A stretch of 64,000 nt of DNA from positions 23,252,980 through 23,316,979 of the forward strand of contig NC_057765.1 in the NCBI RefSeq assembly GCF_010389155.1. Reading direction: 5' to 3'. The notes below the pieces were generated by a model that saw nothing but the letters and a program-made list of their open reading frames with translations, did not search any database and was not told the origin of the DNA. The stretch is from Erigeron canadensis (Eukaryota; Streptophyta; Magnoliopsida; Asterales; Asteraceae). The translations under genes and the position numbers were made by a program. Positions 55,119 through 64,000 of the stretch are shown here, in pieces (within the stretch, counting starts at the first letter, position 1; the number at the start of each line of letters is the position of its first letter).

Positions 55119-55448
55119 TGTAATCCCACCTCACTAGAAGTTTATTTGTGTTATTCACACTGATGGATGATTTTTAACAAAAATAATATTTTGTAGTGTG
55201 CATAAAATTCGTAAACCTCAAGTAGTACATGCGTCAAAAGGTGTAGAGTCCAGTAGCCGGCACCCGTAAACACAAGTTCTAGATTGTATAATGGGCGAAT
55301 ACATTTTTGCTATTATTGCTAGAATATTTAGAAATGTAAATTAATATATGATAACATAAAGATGAAATGAAAAAGTAAATTAAAAAAGATAAATTTTATC
55401 AAATCGTAAGTTTTTATAAAATAAACACAATCTTCAAGTAGATTATAA
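55119..55448. other. AT-rich spacer
   Basis: No gene or element end recognised. Confidence 0.5.
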
Positions 55449-55889
55449 CTAATTAATCAACTCGGGTTCAACCCGGGCTTGTTAATTAAAATTTAAAATT
55501 ATAAAAAAAATATTAAAAATATATATAATGTTTGTTATTAAAACATTATAACTTGATATAAATCTAGTAATTCAACTAACACAATAATTATATAGTTAAT
55601 AAATCAACTAACACAATAAAAAATTTTAAAATAGAAATGACTACCGCATTAAATAAATGAAAAAAGACATTTTGTTTATAATATTATATAAGAGAGATGT
55701 TTTTTTCCTTTAAATAAATGTTTAATGCTTTTATTAAACATGTAAAAGGTTATTTCTATTTTATTTATATATATGACATCATAATTAAATAAATAAAAAT
55801 TTAAGATGAAATATGGATTTGCCACATCAAAAAAATTTTAAAAATACTTATAGGAAACAATCTTGTTTTATTATATATAGAGAAAGAGA
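55449..55889 (-). mobile_element. Short Helitron remnant, antisense (441 bp)
   Basis: On the minus strand it starts TCTCTTTCTCTATATATAAT with A before it. It ends with the hairpin CGGGTTGAACCCG followed by TTAG (CTAG mutated) at 55,449. The hairpin matches those at 22,000 and 40,740. No coding capacity. Confidence 0.6.
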
Positions 55890-57964
55890 TTATAAGATAT
55901 AATATGGATATATATCTAGAACATACCAGAAAACTTGAAATACATAAAAGAATAAAATAAAAAAAAAAAAATCCTAAATTGATTATAGTAGATAATTTTA
56001 TCCGATGAGTCAAAGAATCAATATCATTTTGCAAGAATGATAAAGAACATCGTGAAAGACAAAAAAATACATGTAACCTATAATGTGTAAATTGTGACTA
56101 TCTGCTCTAGTTTTCTTTTGGGTAAAAAATACGAGTACATTGTGACTATAGAACATTGTGAAGAAAAAAATACATGTAACTTAAAACGTATAAATTGTGA
56201 CTATCTACTCTAGTTGTCTGAATACATATAAATAGGATCCAAGATAGACAAAAGAACAAAAGAAGAGGTGCGCCTCAGTGACCCATATAAATGGTTTAAT
56301 GTGGTTACTTCCCATTCATAATTATCTAGTAAACGTTTTTGGTTAACTATATTTTATTACAGCTTGAATAATGTTATTTGCAATGAAAATACTTATATCT
56401 TATTGCTTCCATCTTCTCCACATATGCATCACATACTAATTTTACCAAAATTAACATGTACATACACTATAGCAAATACAATATTGTAGTTTAATTTCAC
56501 TCACCTGAATTCTCTTGCGATGAAAATAAATACTTTTGTAAGTTTCTACAATATGTAGTTATGCTGCGTCATATTTTCTTTTTTCATTTTTATTTACCAA
56601 ATCCGCTTACTTCATTGCTCCAAATAAACATGGTACAAAACTAGATTTTAGACCGGTGTTCAACATTGGACACGGGGCTTACGATATTATCAATATTAGA
56701 TATTCATACATTTAAGTCATAAAAGCTTATAATTTTGAAGATATACGGCTCCAAGTGTTATACTTTGCAAGTTGTAGGACGATAACCACGTGTCGTCACT
56801 GTAATTATTAGTTAAGACATATTGAAGATATTGTTTGCCGTAGTCATTCCACAAGGAACATGCTACAATAATTCATCCATTATATATATATATATATATA
56901 TTTTAAACCGGTTATACTTATAATGGTTATATTATTATGAAAGATAACTAAGAACTAAAATATAAACATACTTGTTATATGTACTTGACATTCAACTATA
57001 AGTCTTTGATCATGATGCGGACCCATAACACGAATAGGTTTATTTTAATCACCTGTCCCTTGATAATTAGATAAAAATTATGATTGTTTTATATTTTCTG
57101 ATAATAATTAGGACTCTTGATTTGAATGACAATTGTAACTTTAAACATTAATACGCAAAACTAATAGATAAAAAGGGAGAAAATTTTGTACCCTTTCGAG
57201 TGAGAAATAGTATGAATCTTGAATAGATTTCATATTGTACGCTGATTGTTTATAAAAATTTTTAACGATAAGATATAGTATTAAATATAAAAATTTTAAT
57301 GTAAAAAATGTATGTAAAAATAAATTTAAAAGATTCTATGAATATCAGTTAATTTTATAGTCATGTTCGTAGGGAATTGACTTTAATGGGTTTATACATT
57401 CATGGCATGCAATAGGAACAACTTTATTTTGTTGTTTTTGTTTGTTGTATTTTTAACTAGAAAAAAATTCGTTAAGCGTTAAATTATAGTTATATTAAAA
57501 GTTTCCTCTCTTCAATTCTGTTTATGTTAAGTTGCAATTGAGCCGAAAATTGTAGCTTTAGGTATATAGATTTTATTTGGAAAGAGAAGTTCAAAAACTT
57601 TTTAGGTTAGGTACATCTTGAGCCATTTTAATTATATTACTCTCATATATGATCTGTTAGATATTTTACATTCATTCATGTATCTATATTTTTTTTCATG
57701 AACTTATTTAAGTTTTATTTACCTTTAGAACTTTTATATACTCCCGTATATTTATACGAGTCTAAAATTTAATATACTTCTATAACATTGAATACATATA
57801 TTGAACACTATTGGAAATAATATTTTATCTTTACATGAAATATATATCTATATGATAGAACATATTATTGGATATGTATTAGCTATTATTCTATTTGATT
57901 TTTATTGGATAAATATTACTTATTATTCTATCGGATATATATTAGCTATTATTATTTATATTTA
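55890..57964. other. AT-rich intergenic DNA
   Basis: There is a direct repeat of about 55 bp with ACATGTAAC and AATTGTGACTATCT at 56,064-56,115 and 56,166-56,217, and a TA microsatellite at 56,881-56,900. A roughly 45-bp AT-rich repeat around TTAGCTATTATTCTAT is at 57,880-57,960. No ORF with coding character. Confidence 0.5.
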
Positions 57965-58643
57965 TCTATTATATTAAAACTTTTGGGTTAAAAGTGTAAA
58001 TTTGTGATGGAAAACAAAAAAATGTAAATTAAAGTCAAAATTGAAAACAAAAGTCAACTTTAAAAATCGAGAATTGTGATTGGTCGATAAGTTATTAAAA
58101 CAACTGTGTTTTAGTATAACAAGAGATACAAGTAAACATTAACCTAGTAGAAGCTAGGTGTATACATGAAAGCTACATAAACAAACGGAAAATGCTGAAT
58201 GAAGCCCTTAAAAATTCACCCTCCTAAATTGTATATTTCCATATTAGAAGCTCACCCTCTAAATTTTATAGTAAGTGTACAACTAATTAATGCATTTAAA
58301 CAAAATATCTCGACTTCATCTAGCAAAACCCTAAACAAACACATTAGAAAACAAATACATTAGGACCCCCCATGAACCAATCCCCCGATGACATCTCCCC
58401 CATTCCATTTTGATATTTAATTTAAAAGAAAGTATCTTACTCCATCTCATTCACCACTTTACCTATTGATCGATTTCCTTCCTAAATAAATTGGCGATTT
58501 ATATTTCCGATTATGGATACACTCGTAAAAGATTTCCACAATCCTTTCCATGTGAGAGATAGGGATTCACCATAATCCTTTACCTCTCTCCAAATGAACA
58601 ATCCACCTATATAAGGTAAAGATAAAATTTCATTAGATTACTC
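57965..58643. other. AT-rich DNA, possible short Helitron derivative at its left
   Basis: TCTATTATATTAAAACTTTT at 57,965 is preceded by A, and CTAG followed by T ends at 58,147. These would suit a 183-bp Helitron derivative, but no GC hairpin is present before the end. The rest is unremarkable. Confidence 0.3.
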
Positions 58644-59855
58644 TGTGATTTGTCAATATTATCAATTTTTGCCCCCGTATTTTTTTATTATTATTACATC
58701 ACCCTGTAATGACTTTTTACTTTATTACATACCCCTCACCTTAATGTCTGTGTGTTACCATTAACCACCTCATGTGCAATGCACGTGAGACTATCTTAGT
58801 CTTTTAACCTCCAAAACCTTTCATCTTCTAATTCTTCACTTGTTTTTTTTCTTTCACATAGTTCTCTCCTATATCTATTCTATCATTATAATCCCAGAAT
58901 CAAAAAATAAATCACCCCCAAGAATTAAAAAATAAATCACCCCCAAAATCAAAATAAATCACCATATCAACATAATACACACATACACATCAACAAACTT
59001 TACAATAATATAAATTTAACCTAATCATCACAACCACATAAAATCAAATCAAAACTAGATCTAAACAATAGAGTACTATATGTATGGATCTCTCTTAACT
59101 GTTTTTTTTCTCACCTAATTTCATCTCCGGTCATCACTTCCGACCAGCCCCACCGGCCATCACCTCTCCGCTCCACCTCAGCTTACCTCGCTAGAAATCC
59201 CGACCGAATGAATATATATATATACACATGTCTGTGTGCGTGTGTATCTATATAGATGGTCGAATGGCGGATGGCGGAGTTGATTCCGTTTAAGAACCGG
59301 GCGACGAGTTTAGTTGTTGTGAGAGATCCCGAAAGTTGGTCCGAAGTTGTTATGGTGGTAGGTGTTGGTCACCGATAGTGGTGGTAAGTGTTCGCCGAGT
59401 TAAAAATCGGATTTTGAATAGTAGATTTCGATTGTAAGGACACGAATTAAGTGTGTGAAAGAACGATTTTGTTGTGGCAATTATTTGAAGATATGGATAT
59501 GTAAGTATCATGTTGAGAAAACAATTTTAGTATTTTGTAAAATCATTTGACACCACATATAGATCTCTGGATATATGTTTATATAGATCTTATCTATGTA
59601 TAATTGTATATATGTAAATATATGTATAGATCTCGAGATGTAAAAATGAAGAAGGGAAAGTAGAGGTGAGTTTATTTTGGGGAAGAACATCCGTAAGTAC
59701 GAAAACGCTCTCATGTGCATAGTTTAACGGAATGTCACAAACGTCCCATTAAGATGAGGGGTGCCTAATGAAACAAAAAGTCACCACAAAGTCACACAGG
59801 GTGATGTAAAAAAAAAAAATTACGAGAACGAAAATTGATAAAATGACAAACCACG
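58644..59855. mobile_element. Non-autonomous DNA transposon with about 145-bp TIRs (1.2 kb)
   Basis: The left arm 58,644-58,790 and right arm 59,710-59,855 are reverse complements with small indels. Shared blocks are ATTTGTCA...TATCAATTTT, TACATCACCCTGT and CATGTGCA. The interior is non-coding, with GC-richer CCGACC/CCGGTCA words near 59,120-59,200. No transposase. Long TIRs suggest a Mutator-like origin. A target duplication could not be fixed. Confidence 0.65.
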
Positions 59856-60924
59856 ATGCACTGATCCGGGGCGATTCTGTATCGTCCATACAAAGGCGTC
59901 TTTTGTCAAGTCAATTTCCTATTAGGTGATTTAATGAAAATTTCTCCAAGATGAAAGTACTACATAAAAACGAAGAGACAAGTTTCATATAGAGAAACAT
60001 ACCCCCAACACATTACAATTAAAGCTTGGTGGCTTAAAGGGCCTGTTATTTGAGCATTTAATGGGAGAAAAAAAATTGACCCAATTATAAAAAGGGGTTT
60101 GCTAAAACTGTATAAATTGTTTGTATATTTACCATGAAATTAATCAGAGGGCGGGCTTTTAATATGAAATGTATAAGTTTTTTTATGCACGTTATATACA
60201 ACCCGTAGGGTTGTATTTAGCATTTTCCTTATAAAAAAGGTAATTGAAAAGAAACCTTTTAATTTCATGTACTATTTGATTTCCACTAATTGAATAGAAA
60301 CCTTTCAATTCAATGTCAGGTAAATCTCAACCATTTAATGTTATATTTACTTTTGACAAGACTCAAAGTCTCAAACACAGGATCCCCGGTGGAGAAGTGG
60401 CGACCGGTGGCCACTGGACTATTACTCAATGGTTAAACGCATCCAATTATACAATCATCTTTATAATCATCTTCCTCACCATGAATTCAGTTATATTATG
60501 ATTTGATACAAAACTAATGAATGCCTCTTCTTAGTCGTGGATCTTAAAATATTTTCGTGGACGGGGCTTAGAAATAACTCCACAAAAAACTATAAGTTAT
60601 ACCGAGTACACTTTATTTTATTATTTTTCAGATTTTTAGAAAGAGAAAGAATCACACATAGTTATATAATTATCTCTGTAATCATCCACTTCATCATTAG
60701 TTTTCAATTTTGATTTGCGCCACACTTAATGTAAATTATTATTTTTCTTCATCACAACCGCAGAATAAGAAACACCAGAGTTAAATTAGAATCCGGAGTT
60801 GGATCATCCTCGTCAAAAGCGACACATGGGTGGAATCAGCGTCAGAAGTAGGATCATCCTTGCTAGCAGCAACCACATACCAACTTTAGGACCATCAACA
60901 ATGAAATCAACGGGAGCGCCTCGA
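59856..60924. other. Intergenic DNA, nothing recognised
   Basis: Two short open frames (60,313-60,501 plus; 60,813-61,082 minus) have no recognisable domain and were not called. Confidence 0.5.
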
Positions 60925-61808
60925 CGAAAAGTGGAGCCAGAGTGAGAAACACTTCTCCACTTCCTTCTCCTTTGCTTAGACCGGTTATGGCTTAAGATTG
61001 TCTTTGACCAACTTGTGTGCGAGTCTAGCACGCGCTTCGTCACCTTGTCCTCTGCGAGGCTTCTATCATAAAATGTAATCATATGATCGACAAATAGTTG
61101 ATTTGAGCTCTCAAATAATCATGCCAAGGACATTTGGTTCCATCCAAAATATCATGTAAAGTGACTATTTTTTGGAACATCTATTGTGATAGTTTTTTAC
61201 AATCTATAAAACATATATAAGACTCAACCCAACAGACTAAAGTTGTTTCTTGCTACTCAAGATATGTTAGGAGCTAGATCCGGTGAGGAGACAACATCGC
61301 TTTTTCTGATAGGCTTATTTTGTCCTCGATTTCCGATTAATCATATAGTCGCGTTAGTACATGACATAAAAAGTAATAATGGGACTATTTGATCAATCAG
61401 AAATTGAGGACAAAGTAGGCTGGTTGGAAATAGTCTCGTTGTCTTCTCACTAGATCTAGCTCTTAACATGTATGGTAGTTAGAATGAACTATTGGCTGTT
61501 GGGAAAAACCTCATATATGTTATACATAAATCGTAACGAACAATCTCAATAAATATGCCAAAAAATAGTCAACTTACATGATATTTTGGATGAAACCAAA
61601 TGTCTTACTATGGATTATTTGCTAGTTCCGATCAATTAATTATCGATCATATGATTACATGTCCTAATAGAAGCCTTGTATATTTCAAAGTGATGAACCA
61701 TGTGATAGACACGCACACAAGTTTGGTGAGGGAAGATGTCAATCCATTGCCGGTTCAAGCATAGGAGGAGGAAGCGGAGAAGTGTTTTTTGCTTTGCTCT
61801 ACTTTTCG
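60925..61808. repeat. Long hairpin: 428-bp inverted arms with a 28-bp spacer
   Basis: Left arm 60,925-61,352 and right arm 61,381-61,808 are reverse complements along their whole length at roughly 75% identity. Shared blocks are CGATCATATGATTACAT, GGAGAAGTGTTT, ACATGATATTTTGGATG and TTTTGTCCTC. Transcribed, it would give a long imperfect double-stranded RNA. It may be a fold-back element or an inverted duplication; no terminal motif decides. Confidence 0.8.
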
Positions 61809-61812
61809 TTAA

Positions 61813-62275
61813 CACTACAAGAAATACTAGTTTTCGCGACCATACTATTTAGCGACGCCCAAGTTTTCGTCGCCAAAGGCCACAAAACGACAAAATAATC
61901 GACCGGAAGACTTTGAAAGTCAAAGTTCACAATGTCGTCGCTAATGTCGTTGCCAAAAGCATCGCTAACCATTTTTTAAAATAAAGCGTCGCTAACGACG
62001 TCGCTAAAGTCGTCGCAAACTAATTTTATTTTTTATTTTTATTTTTTCGTTTTCCCTCCAACAAAAAAACTTTCCCGCCATTTTTTGCAACGCCATTTGC
62101 GACAACAAAGTCGTCACAAAACTTTTTATTCGTTTTTAATAAATTTAGGTAAATTATTAAATGTATAATTATTTAATTTTTTTGTTTTTCGTTTTTTCCC
62201 TCCACTCAAAAACTTTCCCGCTTTTTTTTTACGTTATTAGCGACGACAAAGTCGTCACAAAAGTTATTTTATACT
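61813..62275 (+). mobile_element. CACTA (En/Spm) transposon left end
   Basis: CACTACAAGAAAT at 61,813 is the classic CACTA terminus, preceded by TAA as possible 3-bp target duplication. The next 450 bases carry many GTCGCTAA/TTAGCGAC and GTCGTCGC words in both orientations, the sub-terminal repeats where the transposase binds. No opposite end (TTCTTGTAGTG) is seen to the right in the window, so the element is truncated or extends past it. Confidence 0.75.
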
Positions 62276-62279
62276 TAAA

Positions 62280-62668
62280 ATTCTGTAAATATACTTTAAT
62301 ACTAATTTAAAGTTAACTTCAAATATATTAATTTTGAAAATGATAGATAATTTCAAAAACCATATAGAAATTTTAGATACTAATTTATATTATATTTATT
62401 TCATAAAATATATTGTTTGTTAATTATTAAAAATATAATGTGTTATATAAATAATTATACAAAAGATATACTCTTATTTTTGAATCTAAAGTTATACTAA
62501 TTTATTAAGTATTAATTTAAAGTTCAAGTATTGATTTTAAAGATGATATATGCTTTCAAAAACTATATATAAGTTTTAAATAAAATAATATATTTATGAA
62601 TTAAATATAATATATTGTATTGTTTGTTAATTATTTAAAAATATAATGTGTTAAATAAATAATTATAC
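62280..62668. repeat. Diverged AT-rich tandem duplication (about 190 bp)
   Basis: Two copies (about 62,280-62,458 and 62,470-62,668) share ACTAATTTAAAGTT, TATATTGTTTGTTAATTA and AAAATATAATGTGTTA. Possibly part of the CACTA interior. Confidence 0.65.
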
Positions 62669-62744
62669 GTTAACACATATAAAGATTGTTCATATTAGTT
62701 TGGAAGACGAGCAGGCATTATCAATTTGGTCATTGAATGTGAAA

Positions 62745-63535
62745 GAAACGTAATGGGCCTTAATGAATGAGAAAGAGACATAAGGATCATACTAGTCCTG
62801 ATTCAATATGAAAGGATCGTATCGAGCCATTAAGCACACTATAGAGAAAAGAATCATACTGGGCCACCTGGCTCAAATGAATACGAAAGAAACATACTAG
62901 TCATGTTTCAATATGAATGGATCGTATCGCACCCATTAAGCACAAACAGATGAGAAAAGAATCATATTGGGCCACCTAGACCAAATGAATACGAAAGAAA
63001 CATATTAGTCTTGATTCTATATGAATGGATTGTATCGGCCCAATTAAGCACAAACAGATGATAAAAGAATCATATTGGGCCACCTGGCCCAATAGAATAC
63101 GAAAGAAACATACTAGTCTTGATTAAATATGAATGGATCGTATCCGGCCCAGTTAAGCACAAACAGATGATAAAAGAATCATATTGGGCCACCTGGCCCA
63201 AATGAATATGAAAGAAACATACTAGTAGTGATTCAATATGAATGGATCGTATCGAGCCAATTAAGCACAAACAGATGATAAAAGAATCATATTGGGCCAT
63301 CTGGTCCAATAGAATACGAAAGAAACATACTAGTCTTGATTCAATATGAATAGGTCGTATCTGGACCATTAAGCACAAACAAATAATAAAAGAATCATAT
63401 GGGGCCACCTGGCCCAATAGAATACGAAAGAAACATAATAGTCTTGACTGAATGTGAATGGATTTTATCGGGCCCATTAAGCACAAACAGATGATAAAAG
63501 AATCATATTAGGCCTACATGGACCAAACAGATACG
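62745..63535. repeat. 108-bp minisatellite array, about 7.5 copies
   Basis: Marker TTCAATATGAATGG occurs at about 62,800, 62,905, 63,013, 63,121, 63,230, 63,338 and 63,446. Each unit holds GGCCACCTGG, AAGCACAAACAGATGA and GAATACGAAAGAAACATA. Because 108 is a multiple of three, the minus strand stays open for 138 codons (63,070-63,486); I take that as a by-product of the period. Confidence 0.9.
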
Positions 63536-63539
63536 AAAG

Positions 63540-64000
63540 TGTAACATTCGTGAATTTTGACTCGTTTGACTTTTAGTAAACGTGTTTATTTGATTATGGG
63601 ACCGTTGGCTCGAATGTGTTTAATGATTTATTGTTCTAGTCAATTTAAATAATCATTTTAGTTATATATGAAATAGAAATGTGTATTCATGCTAGTCGGG
63701 GCTAAATGGTCGTATTTATTGTTTCAGGACCTAACGGAACATTTAACTTGACTTGAAACGTAATCGGGTGATCCATGGGTCGACCCATGACCCATGAACC
63801 ACCAAATGACCCAACCTTATCCCTCCACCCAGCCAATGTCTTCCTCATTTCATCCATTCATTCATTATCTCCATCCACCTCCACCTCCCTCACTAAATGC
63901 ATTCAAATTCTCTTTCTCACTAAATTCTTGCTTCATTAATGGTGTTTCAAGCTAATTTAATACTAGATTAATCATCATAACCTTCATTAAATCATCATAT
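63540..64000 (+). repeat. Start of a gypsy-type LTR, cut by the window edge
   Basis: TGTAACATTCGTGAATTTTG begins right after the tandem array, the same TGTAACATYC opening as element D and typical of Tekay/Del LTRs. The sequence then has the pyrimidine-rich look of the corresponding D region (CTCCATCCACCTCC, TCACTAAATTC). The element continues outside the window. Confidence 0.5.

Noticed and set aside
60813..61082. 89-codon minus-strand ORF
   Set aside because: It lies across the edge of the long hairpin and has no recognisable domain.
63070..63486. 138-codon ORF on the minus strand
   Set aside because: It spans the 108-bp tandem array; a period divisible by three keeps the frame open automatically, and its protein is a simple repeat.

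Overview
The window is a stretch of AT-rich nuclear DNA from a flowering plant. It consists almost entirely of transposable elements stacked inside one another, and I found no single-copy host gene, tRNA or rRNA. The elements present (Ty1/copia elements with a third ORF, Tekay/Del-like and Tat-like Ty3/gypsy elements, Helitrons, a CACTA end, an Au-like SINE) point to a eudicot. The third-ORF protein family resembles proteins I associate with copia elements of Asteraceae (Tanacetum/Artemisia type), so a composite is my best guess; this is inference.

Layout. 1-3040: 5' half of an antisense copia element (A: gag, repeat-rich leader, primer site, LTR), inserted in the reverse transcriptase of copia element B (3041-9719: RT/RNase H remnant, structured RNA region, third ORF, 3' LTR). 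9720-13,611: old non-coding DNA with two concentric inverted repeats, a small MITE, the 5' end of a Helitron and an antisense SINE. 13,612-21,857: decayed Ty3/gypsy element D with 2.5-kb LTRs, apparently inside that Helitron. 23,035-40,595: gag-only Tat-type gypsy element E, split by the youngest and best preserved element, copia C (24,991-39,755, 14.8 kb, target duplication TATTT). 40,724-41,536: antisense Helitron. 41,814-55,113: complete but mutated copia element F (13.3 kb, target duplication GTCTC), sister of B. 55,114-64,000: AT-rich DNA with a Helitron remnant, a long-TIR transposon, an 884-bp hairpin, a CACTA end, a 108-bp tandem array and the first 461 bp of another gypsy-type LTR.

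The three sense-strand copia elements (B, C, F) share one plan: LTR - iMet primer site - long zinc-knuckle gag - in-frame stop - pol - a long non-coding block with tandem repeats - a third ORF - purine tract (AGGGGGAG type) - LTR. B has lost its left half, so its gag and gag-pol junction are not visible. The plan fits the Sirevirus group. Three things stand out. (1) The block after pol in B and F is an array of 106-bp units that folds into hairpins with compensatory base changes and a possible pseudoknot. (2) The third ORF has promoter-like sequence of its own, and in C it has a predicted 5'-UTR intron and a phase-1 coding intron that joins two ORFs into a 982-codon frame. (3) In C and F the gag stop is followed in the same frame by a sequence shaped like a 3' splice site, just ahead of the protease.

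Hand alignment of LTR pairs gives roughly 1.3% substitution for C and 4% for F, so C is the younger insertion. All functional statements are read from sequence and family knowledge; nothing was searched or folded by computer.
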